Below the pieces are notes generated by a model, which worked only from the letters and a program-made list of their open reading frames with translations, was not told the DNA's origin and searched no databases. Both the position numbers and the translations under genes were made by a program. DNA of 64,000 nt from Sphingomicrobium sp. (GTDB lineage Bacteria; Pseudomonadota; Alphaproteobacteria; Sphingomonadales; Sphingomonadaceae), in NCBI GenBank assembly GCA_036563485.1, contig DATCMI010000001.1, positions 580,938 to 644,937 of the forward strand, read 5' to 3'. Shown piece by piece: positions 8,402-18,671 of this stretch. The stretch's first letter is position 1, and each line of letters begins with the position of its first letter.

Positions 8402-11400
8402 CTAAGATCCTGACCCAGTTAAGTCCGCGTCACCGATCCGCTTCAAGTTGGTTGCTGTCCGAATGTTTTCGAGAAAAGCGCTTTTGCTCGCGCTTCCAAG
8501 CTCCAAACGCTCCTCGATCGCATCTGCGATCGAATTGACCCTTTTGCTCTGATCTTGATCAAGAGCGCGGCGAGAAACAATTGCCCAAAGTCGATCCATG
8601 AATGCTTCGACGACGAACCCAGATGATGTTCGATCGACTATCATGTCTCGCCAGCGGGTCTGCCAGCCTTTATACCGCGCATCTTCTAGGATGAATGAGC
8701 CTAAGATTTTTTCTCCGGTGCATGGATCACATTCGTCTATAATCCCCGCAATAGTGTCGGCGATAGTCGGAGAAGAAAGCTGGTCGACTACCGTCTGTCC
8801 AGCCATTGCCATCAAAACCCTGGCAAGCAAGTAGTTCATTATTTCGAGGTCTTTTTCTTCGACGCAAGAACCATCTGGCCACTTGATCTTGCTGACGATC
8901 TCCCGGATCTCTTCGAGCATCAAAATGATTATCTTGACCCAGCTCTTGAGCACTAAAGCAGCAGCGGGTCCTTTCACATCGAAGTCGGTGAAATCAGAGT
9001 TTCGAACAATTTTGGCGAGAAGATCGATACTGGCCATGTGAGTGCTTGGACGAAGTGGTTCACCCACACTAGCGCTGTCTGCGTCAATTGCCTCGGCCTC
9101 TCTCGCCAAAGCAGCCTTGTAGATATCGCCCTCTGCCTCTTCTAGGCTAGCTGAAACCGGCCGCTCACCTCGCGCAACCGCGCGGCGGTCAGCCTCGTCC
9201 ATTATCTGATCGACTTGATCGTCCGTCAGTCGAGTACGCCTAATCTCATTCAGCTTGGCCTTTGTTGTGCCGGCACCGACGCCCTTGCTGGTTAATCGAT
9301 CGATTTCCTCCGCCTCGCATTTAACAAAACGATCAGGCACACGCGATGTGAGCACCTTCGTGATAACATGTATGAGATCGTCGTTTTTCTGTCGGAGACC
9401 GGACAAGAGCTCCAGTTCTCGGCGGAACTTCAAGAATTCTAAGTCTGACAAGGCATCATTGAGGCTTGTGCGTTCACCCTGAAGGCGGAGTGCAACGAAG
9501 TATTCCTGAAAGGCCTTATATTTGAATGCTACCAACCCCTCGGAGCGGCTAAGGATTCCGCAATCTAGCAACTTGGTCAGCACATCGGCAGCGGAGAATG
9601 GCAGTCTCTTGCGACCGAAATATGCCGCTAAGTGAGCGACAAGCTCATTTTCGTCGACAAATCCGGCCTTTTCACGCAGCAACCAAGCAATTTCTTGCAG
9701 GGTCAGCTCTTTAGAGGTTGGATTGAATGATGCACGCGTTGACAGAGTGAAGTCTGCTCGACCGAGCAAGTGCTCAATCACGTTCCGCAGAAGAAGAGCC
9801 TCGTTTAAGCGCTCCCCGGCCTTCCTTTGCTCGAGAGCCCACAGTACTAGCGCCACCATGTATGGCGTTTTGGGTAGCCCATCTCGGTTCAGCTGATTGA
9901 TGACGGCTTCGAAAGCGTCTTTGTCGTCGGACGAGCGGTCTTCAGCCCAGTAACGCGCCATCCGACGAATGAGCTTCCGGGGAAGGCTCCCGACATGGAC
10001 GCGTCGGAAAGAAGGCAAGGCCTCAGATAACAGGCGATCACGAACCACCCCTTCAGCCGAGGGGCTCGCTATAACAATCCAACGGCAGTTCTCAAAGACT
10101 TCAACGTGTTCTGCAAACTTCTTCAACAAAGCTTCGTCATAAACATCAAGATTATCAACAATAAAGGTGTATAGTCCTTTTTCAAAGGACTTTTCCAACG
10201 CAAATCCTTTCGGCGCTGGCCCATAAAAAGAAAGGACCGCCCTTCTAAGATCGTAAAAGTTAAATTTATAAGTTCTTATATCCACGAAAACGGGAATTGA
10301 CGTCGTGTTTGTTCTCCCACTAGCCAGCTCTAGTGCAAGATGAAAGGCGAGGCTTGTTCGACCGCTCTTTCTGTCTCCAATTATTACAAAGTTGTCGCCG
10401 CTGTTGAGCAGATCGCCTACGCTGACTTCTTCGCGTTCTGCTGGAGCATCTTCCGTAGCACTTGGGTCAGGGACCAGCCGTTCGTATAACGGAGGCGCAA
10501 CAAATTCGTCGAGAAGGCGCTCGGTGTATGTGTCTGAAAAGTTAACTAAGTCAATGTGTTCCTTCGCTCGTTCACGAAGGATCTGGCGATACTGGCGAAG
10601 AAAAAGCTCGATTTGCCCCCGGTCATCTTGACTGATCGATCGAGGGTTATCGAAACTAATAACGCCTCCCGAAATCAAAGCTTCAGCAGGTCCGAACCGA
10701 CGAGACCGATCATTGTATTCTCTAAGGTTGAATGAAAACTCTCCAGAGAGAAGGTCTACATCAATTATTTGATATCCGTTGTGCCAAGACCGGCTTGCGT
10801 ACATGGAACCAGATTGGCTGATCACACACGTTCCGCTTGTTGAAGCTACCGATTTAGGTGAGATTTCATGAAGATGCCCAAAGCAAAATAAGTGGAATCC
10901 CCCCAAGATTAATGGTTCGACCGATGCACGATCAAACGGTGCGAGCCAGTCCAGGGGGTGATGCGCGACTGCAATGGCTAGATCGCAACCATCAAGCGCC
11001 TTGAGTGCATAATCTACTTGCCGCTCACCTATAAGTAGACGACCTTGATCAACGTCGTCGCTCTCGCCGGTTGCTCTCCAGGCTGAGTTGAGTAGGGAAA
11101 TTCCGACTTTTCGGTCCTCGGCCACAAATGTTCCAATAGAACATAATGGATGACTAACATCATGGTGCGGCAGCCGAGCCGACACGAACCCTTGGAAGTT
11201 TTCGACACGCTTGATACCGAGCAGCTCTTCTGCACCTCCGCCTACCAAGTGGTCTTGGAACTGGTTCACAGCTTCTGTTGAGTTCAGCCGATCAGCAAGC
11301 CCCTCTTGCAGTGCAGGAAACGCGCGAACCGTTTCGCGGCAGATATCATGATTGCCCGGCGCCAGAAATATGCGATCGAGCGGGACACCGATTTCGCGCG

Positions 11401-11623
11401 CAACCTTCTCAACCGTGTTTGTGAAGGCACTCTCGAAATCTTCTAACGAACATCCGGAAAATGCGAGGTCGCCGCTGAAGATGATCGCGTCAATCGCCTT
11501 TCCCGTTTCCTCCGACACTTGCCGCAAATCATCTACAAGCGCGTTAACGACAACCGCTGTATCAGTTGCCTTGTCGACCCGAAAATGGACGTCCGACAAA
11601 TGTAACAGACGAATACAGGACAC
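8402..11623 (-). CDS. Calcineurin-like metallophosphoesterase fused to NACHT/STAND-like NTPase; candidate defence protein
   Basis: 1073 aa, GTG start. Residues 1-300 form a metallophosphoesterase with all metal-ligand motifs: DVH (11-13), GD (51-52), GNHD (90-93), HH (221-222), GHLH (249-252). A linker leads to a P-loop (G416 to T423, GDRKSGRT, with Arg in place of the usual Walker Lys) and a Walker B-like IVDNLD (488-493). A winged-helix-like segment ends in FKYKAFQEYF (700-709), typical of NACHT-like STAND ATPases. The C-terminal ~350 residues are helical, charged and unrecognised, probably the sensor. The gene is visibly AT-richer than its neighbours and stands alone between lepA and unrelated genes, indicating transfer. 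Nuclease or phosphodiesterase effector activity gated by an NTPase is inferred, not shown. Confidence 0.8.
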   Translation of the reverse strand: MSCIRLLHLSDVHFRVDKATDTAVVVNALVDDLRQVSEETGKAIDAIIFSGDLAFSGCSLEDFESAFTNTVEKVAREIGVPLDRIFLAPGNHDICRETVRAFPALQEGLADRLNSTEAVNQFQDHLVGGGAEELLGIKRVENFQGFVSARLPHHDVSHPLCSIGTFVAEDRKVGISLLNSAWRATGESDDVDQGRLLIGERQVDYALKALDGCDLAIAVAHHPLDWLAPFDRASVEPLILGGFHLFCFGHLHEISPKSVASTSGTCVISQSGSMYASRSWHNGYQIIDVDLLSGEFSFNLREYNDRSRRFGPAEALISGGVISFDNPRSISQDDRGQIELFLRQYRQILRERAKEHIDLVNFSDTYTERLLDEFVAPPLYERLVPDPSATEDAPAEREEVSVGDLLNSGDNFVIIGDRKSGRTSLAFHLALELASGRTNTTSIPVFVDIRTYKFNFYDLRRAVLSFYGPAPKGFALEKSFEKGLYTFIVDNLDVYDEALLKKFAEHVEVFENCRWIVIASPSAEGVVRDRLLSEALPSFRRVHVGSLPRKLIRRMARYWAEDRSSDDKDAFEAVINQLNRDGLPKTPYMVALVLWALEQRKAGERLNEALLLRNVIEHLLGRADFTLSTRASFNPTSKELTLQEIAWLLREKAGFVDENELVAHLAAYFGRKRLPFSAADVLTKLLDCGILSRSEGLVAFKYKAFQEYFVALRLQGERTSLNDALSDLEFLKFRRELELLSGLRQKNDDLIHVITKVLTSRVPDRFVKCEAEEIDRLTSKGVGAGTTKAKLNEIRRTRLTDDQVDQIMDEADRRAVARGERPVSASLEEAEGDIYKAALAREAEAIDADSASVGEPLRPSTHMASIDLLAKIVRNSDFTDFDVKGPAAALVLKSWVKIIILMLEEIREIVSKIKWPDGSCVEEKDLEIMNYLLARVLMAMAGQTVVDQLSSPTIADTIAGIIDECDPCTGEKILGSFILEDARYKGWQTRWRDMIVDRTSSGFVVEAFMDRLWAIVSRRALDQDQSKRVNSIADAIEERLELGSASKSAFLENIRTATNLKRIGDADLTGSGS

Positions 11624-11715
11624 AATTCCCCCAAGTCACCGCAGAACACGGCCCAATGTATGCCCGAGCAGGGGCAGCATACCTATTGCGCTAGAAAGGG
11701 GAACGCTTCGCGTGG

Positions 11716-11787
11716 GAAAAAGCACGGCGGTTCGCTCGTCGTAGACTGGTTCGGGTCGAGCTCGTACCCGGGTCTCCAGCCGTGCTT
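11716..11787 (-). terminator. Terminator-like or small-RNA structure downstream of lepA
   Basis: On the minus strand AAGCACGGC (from 11787) pairs perfectly with GCCGTGCTT (to 11720) and is followed directly by TTT then CCC. Inside the 50-nt loop, AGAC/GTCT and CGGGT/ACCCG form two further nested stems. A 9-bp GC-rich stem ending in T residues suits intrinsic termination of lepA transcripts or the 3' end of a small RNA; the large loop is unusual for a plain terminator. Confidence 0.4.
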
Positions 11788-11909
11788 CCAGCGCCCTATG
11801 GCCAGCGCGCATCGGCCGCGCCGCACTGAAGGTCTCCTAAGGGATGCTCAAACTTCCAATGCTGCGCTAGATCAGTCCCCACGCTTACGCGTGCTCCTGC
11901 TTTGCGCCT

Positions 11910-11930
11910 CAACAGCGCCTCACGCTGTTG
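11910..11930. repeat. Perfect 8-bp-stem hairpin downstream of lepA
   Basis: CAACAGCG, 5-nt loop, CGCTGTTG. It lies 35 bp past the lepA stop. There is no adjacent T-run on either strand, so it would be a weak terminator or transcript-protecting hairpin at most. Confidence 0.4.
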
Positions 11931-11964
11931 CTGCTCAAACATCCCGCATCCGCTGACGACGACG

Positions 11965-13788
11965 TTAGGCGTCGTCGCCCATCCGCAATGCGGCGATGAA
12001 CGCCTCCTGGGGGATTGAGACGTTCCCATATTCCCGCATCCGCGCCTTGCCCTTCTTCTGCTTCTCCAGAAGCTTCCGCTTGCGCGTCGCATCGCCGCCG
12101 TAGCATTTCGCCGTCACGTCCTTGCGCATGGCGCTGATCGTTTCCCGGGCGATGACCTTGCCGCCGATCGCGGCCTGGATCGGGATCTTGAACAGGTGGC
12201 GGGGGATGAGTTCCTTCAGGCGCTCGCACATGCCGCGGCCGCGGGCCTCGGCGGTGCCGCGGTGGGTGATCATGGAGAGGGCGTCGACCGGCTCTTCGTT
12301 GACCAGGATGCTCATCTTCACGAGGTCGCCTTCGCGGTGGCCGATCTGCTCATAATCGAATGAGGCATAGCCGCGGCTGATCGATTTCAGGCGATCGTAG
12401 AAGTCGAACACGACCTCGTTGAGCGGCAGCTCATAGGTGAGCTGGGCGCGCTGGTGGGCGCCGCTGCCGACATAGGTCAGCCCTTTCTGGATGCCGCGGC
12501 GGTCCTGGCAGAGCTTCAGGATCGCGCCGACATATTCGTCGGGCGTGTAGATGGTGGCGAGGATCCACGGCTCCTCGATGCTCTCGATCCGATTGGGGTC
12601 GGGCATGTCGGCCGGGTTGTGGAGCTCGATCGTCTTCGCATCCTCATTCTTCGAATGGGTGAGGTGCATCTTGTAGACCACCGAGGGCGCGGTGGTGATG
12701 AGGTCGAGATCGTATTCGCGGGTCAGCCGTTCCTGGATGATCTCGAGGTGGAGGAGGCCGAGGAAGCCGCAGCGGAAGCCGAAGCCCAATGCGGCGCTGC
12801 TTTCGGTTTCGAAGCTGAACGAGGCGTCGTTGAGGCGCAGCTTGTAGAGGCTTTCGCGCAACTTCTCGAAGTCGGCGGCGTCGACCGGAAACAGGCCGCA
12901 GAAGACGACGGGCTGGACTTCCTTGAAGCCGGCGAGCGCCTGGGCCGCCGGCCGCTTGGCATCGGTGATGGTGTCGCCGACGCGGGTTTCGGCGACTTCC
13001 TTGATCTGCGCGGTGATGAAACCGATCTCGCCGACGCCCAGCTCCTGCAGCTGCTCGATCTTGGGGCGGAAGCAGCCGACGCGGTCGACCAAATGGGTGG
13101 TGCCGGCCTGCATGAACTTGATCTGCTGGCCCTTCTTCAGGCAGCCGTCGATCACGCGGACGAGGATTACGACGCCGAGATAGGGGTCGTACCAGCTGTC
13201 GACGAGCATGGCCTTCAAGGGTGCGTCGCGGTCGCCCTTGGGCGGCGGGATCTTCTCGACTATGGCGTCGAGAACTTCGCGGATGCCGATGCCGGTCTTG
13301 GCGCTGGCCAGCACCGCGCCGGACGCGTCGAGGCCGATGATCTCCTCGATCTCCTGCTTCACGCCCTCGGGGTCGGCGGCGGGGAGGTCGATCTTGTTGA
13401 TGACGGGGACGATTTCGTGGTCGTGCTCGATCGACTGGTAGACGTTGGCCAGCGTCTGCGCCTCGACGCCTTGCGCAGCGTCGACGACCAGCAAAGCGCC
13501 TTCGCAGGCGGCGAGGCTGCGGCTGACTTCATAGGCGAAGTCGACGTGGCCGGGCGTGTCCATCAGGTTCAGCTCATAGCCCTGCCATTCGAGGCGGACG
13601 GTCTGCGCCTTGATGGTGATTCCGCGCTCGCGCTCGATGTCCATATTGTCGAGCACCTGCTGGTTGCCCGTCATTTCGCGCTCGGACAGGCCGCCCGTCG
13701 CCTGGATCAGCCGGTCGGCAAGCGTCGACTTGCCGTGGTCGATGTGGGCGATGATCGAGAAGTTACGGATGCGGCTAAGGTCAGTCAT
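11965..13788 (-). CDS. lepA: Elongation factor 4 (LepA), ribosome back-translocating GTPase
   Basis: 607 aa, the normal length. It starts [20 protein letters not shown], containing the P-loop of translational GTPases; DTPGHVDF (G3) and NKIDLP (G4) follow. The C-terminal LepA-specific domain includes [18 protein letters not shown] and ends near [13 protein letters not shown], residues characteristic of EF4. It acts on ribosomes under ionic or cold stress. The open frame continues upstream, but the ATG at 13788 is the family start. The next gene upstream is divergent, 126 bp away. Confidence 0.97.
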   Translation of the reverse strand: MTDLSRIRNFSIIAHIDHGKSTLADRLIQATGGLSEREMTGNQQVLDNMDIERERGITIKAQTVRLEWQGYELNLMDTPGHVDFAYEVSRSLAACEGALLVVDAAQGVEAQTLANVYQSIEHDHEIVPVINKIDLPAADPEGVKQEIEEIIGLDASGAVLASAKTGIGIREVLDAIVEKIPPPKGDRDAPLKAMLVDSWYDPYLGVVILVRVIDGCLKKGQQIKFMQAGTTHLVDRVGCFRPKIEQLQELGVGEIGFITAQIKEVAETRVGDTITDAKRPAAQALAGFKEVQPVVFCGLFPVDAADFEKLRESLYKLRLNDASFSFETESSAALGFGFRCGFLGLLHLEIIQERLTREYDLDLITTAPSVVYKMHLTHSKNEDAKTIELHNPADMPDPNRIESIEEPWILATIYTPDEYVGAILKLCQDRRGIQKGLTYVGSGAHQRAQLTYELPLNEVVFDFYDRLKSISRGYASFDYEQIGHREGDLVKMSILVNEEPVDALSMITHRGTAEARGRGMCERLKELIPRHLFKIPIQAAIGGKVIARETISAMRKDVTAKCYGGDATRKRKLLEKQKKGKARMREYGNVSIPQEAFIAALRMGDDA

Positions 13789-13914
13789 CGCGCGCGCTAT
13801 ACCGGCTGCGGATGCAGGGGCAATCGCGGCGCGGATTGAACCGGCGGCGGTTGGCGCGTAATCCTGAGATATCCGGCGGCGCGGGGGCGCGGCCTTGATG
13901 GGGTGGATAAAGAC

Positions 13915-15090
13915 ATGAACAAGCTTGGCGTATTGGCCGCGGGCGTGAGCGCGGCTGTCCTGGTTGGCGCGGCTCCGGCCGGGAAGCCCGCGGCACCGAC
14001 CGCGACCTACTGGATGGACGTGACGACCCAGAGCGGCATGGGCGCAGGCATGGGCCAGCACATGAACGCTGCGCAGATGATGCGGATGATGAACGGCGGC
14101 GGCGGCGCGATCCGCAGCCTCGACCTGCGGCTGGCGTCGAAGACCAAACCAGCCGCAGCGCCCCAGGCCGACCACCTGATCCCGCAGGCGCTGATGATGG
14201 GGGCGAGCCTGCCTTTGCTGACGCCGGTGCGCACGGCGCCCGAGCCGGCGCCGACCAGCATGCCGACCGGATGGACCCAGCCCAAGGGCCGGATGCTGAT
14301 CTATTGGGGCTGCGGCGAGCATGCCGGAGCCAACCAGCCGACGATCATCGACTTCGCAAAGATGCAGCCGGGCAAGATGCCGCCGGGCATGGCGGCGATG
14401 GCGAGCATGGCCAAGACCGTCAGCGCGCCGACCAGCGCCGCCGGCTTCGGACAATGGCCGAACGAGCGCGACAGCCGCCAGGTGCCGGTCCAGGGGTCGC
14501 TGATCGGCGCCCACAAGATCCAGGCCAATTATTCGCCGCCGATCGCCTTCTCGCTTGGCGCTGGGCAGGACTTCATGCCGGCGCTTGGGCTTCGCGAAGC
14601 AGGCGCCCTGCCGTCCGGCGCGATGCGGCTGACGTGGAACCCGGCGCCGACCGCGACCGGCTACGCGCTGGCGATGTTCGGCGCCAATGCGGCCGGCGAG
14701 GTCATCATGTGGAGCTCCGCCAACAAGGCGCAGATGGCGGCGATGGACTATCTGAGCCCGAGCGAGGTCAAGCGGCAGATCGCCGCGGGCACCGTGCTGC
14801 CGCCGTCGACGACGCAGTGCATCCTGCCCGCCGAAGTCGCAGCGGCATCGCCGCAGGGCATGGTGCAAGGGATCGGCTACGGACCCGAAGCCAATTTCAG
14901 CGATGATCCCAAAGCGCCGAAATGGGCGACCAAGGTGCGGTTCAAGACCAGCGCCTCGCTAATCCGCGGCATGGGCGACATGATGCAAGGCAGCGCCATG
15001 GGCGAGCAGGGCCAGCCGCAACAGCAGCCGGCGAAGAAGAAGCGCCGCGGGCTCGGCATCGGCGACCTGATCAACGCCATTCCGCGCTAG
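13915..15090 (+). CDS. Secreted Met-rich protein, function unknown
   Basis: 391 aa. A signal peptide ([20 protein letters not shown]) is followed by a strikingly Met- and Gly-rich segment around residues 35-65 ([11 protein letters not shown], then [10 protein letters not shown]). A second Met/Pro-rich stretch lies near residues 145-165 ([17 protein letters not shown]). The middle and C-terminal parts look like an extracellular beta-rich domain ([31 protein letters not shown]), ending in a basic, Gln-rich tail ([12 protein letters not shown]). I do not recognise the family. Met clusters can bind Cu(I), but copper binding is speculation. A GTG 12 bp upstream is an alternative start; the ATG gives the better signal peptide. 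Confidence 0.8.
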   Translation: MNKLGVLAAGVSAAVLVGAAPAGKPAAPTATYWMDVTTQSGMGAGMGQHMNAAQMMRMMNGGGGAIRSLDLRLASKTKPAAAPQADHLIPQALMMGASLPLLTPVRTAPEPAPTSMPTGWTQPKGRMLIYWGCGEHAGANQPTIIDFAKMQPGKMPPGMAAMASMAKTVSAPTSAAGFGQWPNERDSRQVPVQGSLIGAHKIQANYSPPIAFSLGAGQDFMPALGLREAGALPSGAMRLTWNPAPTATGYALAMFGANAAGEVIMWSSANKAQMAAMDYLSPSEVKRQIAAGTVLPPSTTQCILPAEVAAASPQGMVQGIGYGPEANFSDDPKAPKWATKVRFKTSASLIRGMGDMMQGSAMGEQGQPQQQPAKKKRRGLGIGDLINAIPR

Positions 15091-15242
15091 GCTCCGGGGC
15101 AAGGCAGCGCCGATGGTGCGGTGCGCTGGCGCTGAGCGCTTGCCCAACGGCGCCGGGCACGACGGCTGCGCCTCTGTGCGGAAGAGCCTGAAGCTCCGAC
15201 CGGAAGCCGGGGGGTTCCTGCCGTCGTTCGCGCTCGCCCCGG

Positions 15243-18200
15243 CTAGACCGCGTCGGGCTGAGTTGCCGCTCCTGTCCGGCGGGCTTTCGATCCGGCCAGT
15301 TCCTCGATCCGCCGAATGAGCTCGACCGCGCGGAAGGGCTTTTCGATGCGGGGCACGTCGGCAGGCACGTCGGTGGTCGCGCTGGCATAGCCGGTGACGA
15401 GCAGCGCCGGGATCGTCGGCGCAAGCTCCTTGATGCCGCGGATGAGCGCCGCGCCCGACATCAGGGGCATCGCATAGTCGGTCACCAGCAGATCGTAGGT
15501 CGGGTCGCTGCTGAAGATGTTCAGCGCGGTCGGGCCGCTATGAGCCTGGTGCACGGTATGCCCGACTTCGACGAGCATGTCGGCGGTCGCGGCCCGCACC
15601 AGATCCTCGTCATCGACCAGCAGGATCTTGAGCGGCGTCACTTCGCCGAGCGGCTCGTCCGAGCGTTCCTGCTCGGTGTCGGGCGCTCCTGAGCCAAGCG
15701 GCAGCCATAGCTCGATGCGGGTGCCCTTCCCGACCTCGCTGCTGATGTGCAGCGCGCCTTCCGACTGGGCCGCAAGCCCGTGGACCATCGACAGGCCAAG
15801 GCCGGTGCCGCGCCCAAGCTCCTTCGTCGTATAGAAGGGTTCGATCGCCAGGCGCAGCGTGTCGGCGTCCATGCCGTGGCCATCGTCTTCGACAAGGATG
15901 CGCGCATAGTCGCCCGGCCCGAGCGATGCCCTGTCCCCAGCGCCGATGCTTTCCTTGCTGCCGCGGATGGTGAGCGTGCCGCCATCCTCCATCGCGTCGC
16001 GCGCGTTCACCGCGAGGTTAAGCAGCGCAAGCTCGAGCTGGTTGGGATCGACCCGGACGCACAGATCGCCGTCGGGCAAGTCGAGGTCGAGCCGGACCTT
16101 GGGGCCGATCGCGCGCTTGAGCATGTCGACGGTACCGAGCATCAGCCGCGTCAGCGAAATGTCGCGCGCTTCGAGCCGCTGCCGGCGAGCGAAGCTGAGC
16201 AGGCGCGCGATCAAGGTGCGGGCGCGCTCGGCGCTGGTCAGGGCGCCGTCGATGAGCCTGAGCGACCGCTCCTCATCGGCCTTGCGCCGGAGCAGGTCGA
16301 GCGCGCCGACGATCGGCGTCAGCAAATTGTTGAAGTCGTGGGCGATGCCGCCGGTGAGCTGGCCGAGCGCTTCCATCTTCTGGCTCTGGCGCAAGGCCTC
16401 GCGCGCGACTTCGAGCTCTTCCTCCTGCTGCTTGCCATCGGTCAGGTCGCGGCCGACGGCGATGAAATTCGCGCCGCCGGGTTCCGGCGCCACGGTCCAC
16501 TCGATATGTTTCCAGCCACCGTCGCTGGTCGCGATCCGGTTCTGGAACCGGGCCGGCCTCCCCGTCTCCGCCATCCGCGCGATCGCATCGAGGGTGGGCC
16601 GTACGTCATCCGGGTGCATGAAGTCCGCATAGGGACGCGAAAGGAGCGCGCCCTCGTCCCAGCCCAGCACCCGCTCCCAAGCGGGACTGACTGCGGACAT
16701 CATGCCGCCGAAGTCGGCACGCGCGAGCATGTCCTGCGACAGGTTCCACAGCCGGTCGCGCTCGGCGGAGCGGGCCGCGACCTGCTCCTCCAGCGTGTCG
16801 TTGAGCCGCCGCAGCGCCGCCTCAGCCATCTTGCGGTCGTGAATGTCGACCGACGCCCCGAACCAGCGCGTGATCCTGCCGGTCTGCGGATCATGGTAGG
16901 GCTCGCCGCGAACCAGGAACCAGCGATAGTCCCCACTTTTCGACCGGATCCGGTGCTCGACGAGGAAGGTGGCGCCGGTGCGCCGCGAATCCTCATAGGC
17001 TTTCATCGTCGGCGCGATGTCGTCCGGGTGGACATGACTGGCGGCGACTTCGGCGGCGGTCCCCGGATGGTAGTCGCTGCCCGTGTAATCCGCCCATTGC
17101 TTGTTGAAGAATTCGGCCTTGCCGTCAGCGTCGGTGATCCAGACGATCTGCGGCACCGCGTCCGCCATCAGCCGGAAGCGCGCTTCGCTTTCCCGCAGCG
17201 CCGCTTCGGCCTTGGTCCGCTCGGTAATGTCTTCGACCGAGACAATGACCTTGCCGGGATAGCCGGGCAGCGGCGCCGATGAGAGGCGCACCGGGAACAG
17301 GCGCCCGTCCAATGCGCGATAATATTTCTCGTACGGGTCCCACCAGCCACGCTCCTGCGCCTGGGCGATCGCCGCTTCGTCGAGCGGCAGATATTCGGAC
17401 ACCGTGAAATCGCGCCAGTCCCACCGGCCTTCTTCGAAGTCGGCGCGGCTGTGGCCGGTCATCTTCAGAAAGCGATCATTGATCGTTTCCGTGACGCGCG
17501 TGCCCGTGTCGAAAATGGTCAGTCCGACCAGGTCGGAGTTGAAGACGGCGCGGAACCGCTCCTCGCTGTCCCGGTGCTCTTGTTCCGCCGCCCGGCGGGC
17601 AATCGCGGCGTGGGTCCGCTCCGCAATGTCACGGACGAAGGCAATCTCCTCGGCGGTCCAAATACGCGGCACGGCGGAGTGCACGAACATTTCAGCGACG
17701 GCGCGGCCGTCCTCGACTACCGGCACGTCGAGGTGCGCACCGATCCCGAGTGCGCGGAACGCCGCCATGTTCGCGCTAGTGCGCGGATCCACCTCGACGT
17801 CCGCATTGGCAACGGGAGTGCCGGATAGCAGCTCGTCGATATAGTCACCGTAGTCCTGGAACCGGTGGACACCGGCGACATCGGCGAAGCCCGGCGCGCT
17901 CCAGTTGCGCTCGACCGCGATCGTATGCTCCGCCCCATCGATCACGCCGTAACCGACACGCTGGACGCCGAGCGCACGGCCGAGGAGCTCCGACGCCGCA
18001 AAGGACAGGTCGCCCGTCGCGGCGACGTCGCGCAGGATCGAGTCCAGCGTCAGCAGCGCATCGCGCCGACGCTCGCCAACCACCTGCTTGGTCGTTTCCG
18101 TGCAGGCGCAGAACATGCCGGCGATGGCACCGCTCTCGTCGCGAACGGGGGAATAGCTGAACGTGAAGAAGGTCTGTTCGTCGAACCCCTTGCGGCGCAT

Positions 18201-18572
18201 GACGAGCGGCAAATTTTCGTGATAGCTCGCCTCGCCAGCCATGGCGGCGTCGATCAGGGGCGAAATTTCAGGCCAGATCTCGTCCCATATGTCGTGGAAA
18301 CGCGCGCCGAGCGCGGCTGGATGCTTGACGCCAAGAATTTCGGCATAGGGATCGTTGTAGACGAAGCCCAGCTCCTGCCCCCAGGCAACGAACATCGGGA
18401 ATTTGGAATGGAGCAGCAGGTCGACGACCGACCGCAGCGATTGAGGCCAGCGGTCCGGCGGGCCGAGGGGGGAATGGCTCCAATCGTGCTGGCGAATCAG
18501 CGCGCCCATGGCGCCCCCGCCGGTCAGGAAGTCGGGGACATTGGGCCGGTCAGCAACGTCGATCGAAGCCAT
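15243..18572 (-). CDS. Large hybrid sensor histidine kinase, PAS-GAF-PAS(3)-HisKA-HATPase-REC
   Basis: 1109 aa with no membrane segment. Order: an N-terminal PAS with the [17 protein letters not shown] motif common in alphaproteobacterial hybrid kinases; a GAF domain (from [18 protein letters not shown]); three PAS/PAC units; HisKA with [11 protein letters not shown]; a HATPase with [14 protein letters not shown] and [16 protein letters not shown]; a receiver starting [10 protein letters not shown] with its Asp in VTDYAMP. A GTG 15 bp upstream (18587) is a possible alternative start. Sensor multiplicity suggests integration of several cytoplasmic signals. No partner regulator adjoins it; output may pass through a phosphotransfer protein encoded elsewhere. 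Confidence 0.92.
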   Translation of the reverse strand: MASIDVADRPNVPDFLTGGGAMGALIRQHDWSHSPLGPPDRWPQSLRSVVDLLLHSKFPMFVAWGQELGFVYNDPYAEILGVKHPAALGARFHDIWDEIWPEISPLIDAAMAGEASYHENLPLVMRRKGFDEQTFFTFSYSPVRDESGAIAGMFCACTETTKQVVGERRRDALLTLDSILRDVAATGDLSFAASELLGRALGVQRVGYGVIDGAEHTIAVERNWSAPGFADVAGVHRFQDYGDYIDELLSGTPVANADVEVDPRTSANMAAFRALGIGAHLDVPVVEDGRAVAEMFVHSAVPRIWTAEEIAFVRDIAERTHAAIARRAAEQEHRDSEERFRAVFNSDLVGLTIFDTGTRVTETINDRFLKMTGHSRADFEEGRWDWRDFTVSEYLPLDEAAIAQAQERGWWDPYEKYYRALDGRLFPVRLSSAPLPGYPGKVIVSVEDITERTKAEAALRESEARFRLMADAVPQIVWITDADGKAEFFNKQWADYTGSDYHPGTAAEVAASHVHPDDIAPTMKAYEDSRRTGATFLVEHRIRSKSGDYRWFLVRGEPYHDPQTGRITRWFGASVDIHDRKMAEAALRRLNDTLEEQVAARSAERDRLWNLSQDMLARADFGGMMSAVSPAWERVLGWDEGALLSRPYADFMHPDDVRPTLDAIARMAETGRPARFQNRIATSDGGWKHIEWTVAPEPGGANFIAVGRDLTDGKQQEEELEVAREALRQSQKMEALGQLTGGIAHDFNNLLTPIVGALDLLRRKADEERSLRLIDGALTSAERARTLIARLLSFARRQRLEARDISLTRLMLGTVDMLKRAIGPKVRLDLDLPDGDLCVRVDPNQLELALLNLAVNARDAMEDGGTLTIRGSKESIGAGDRASLGPGDYARILVEDDGHGMDADTLRLAIEPFYTTKELGRGTGLGLSMVHGLAAQSEGALHISSEVGKGTRIELWLPLGSGAPDTEQERSDEPLGEVTPLKILLVDDEDLVRAATADMLVEVGHTVHQAHSGPTALNIFSSDPTYDLLVTDYAMPLMSGAALIRGIKELAPTIPALLVTGYASATTDVPADVPRIEKPFRAVELIRRIEELAGSKARRTGAATQPDAV

Positions 18573-18671
18573 TGAAGAGCAGGTCACCTACCGGGTCGAA
18601 TCCGCAGGTTCGCGGCTCACCAGACGCCTCCATAATTGGAGGCGGGCAGGTGCGAAAGCCGTTCGAAAGGC

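Larger units (their letters stand above)
11624..11964. other. 341-bp intergenic region between the phosphoesterase-NTPase gene and lepA
   Basis: I find no supportable protein gene; the short open frames here have no recognisable motifs or ribosome sites. The region holds a nested hairpin with a T-run on the minus strand (11716-11787), a small CACGC/GCGTG hairpin (11880-11893) and a perfect 8-bp-stem hairpin (11910-11930). It may be an insertion junction; I see no target-site repeats shared with 8238-8401 on the other side of the gene. Confidence 0.5.

Noticed and set aside
11758-11772. GAGCTCGTACCCGGG resembles a cloning-vector polylinker
   Set aside because: It differs by one base from the vector sequence, no other vector sequence flanks it, and it forms part of a natural nested hairpin, so chance is the better explanation.
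11640-11964. Possible tmRNA, SRP RNA or RNase P RNA in the lepA downstream gap
   Set aside because: No tag-peptide frame, no SRP GGUCAGG-type loop and no RNase P core (GAGGAAAGUCC) are present.
12454-13839. 461-codon open frame on the + strand opposite lepA
   Set aside because: It is wholly antisense to a well-conserved gene and has only GC-rich antisense composition with no recognisable domain.
13789-14868. Long N-terminal extension of lepA
   Set aside because: EF4 begins a few residues before the P-loop; the extension is antisense to the divergent secreted-protein gene.
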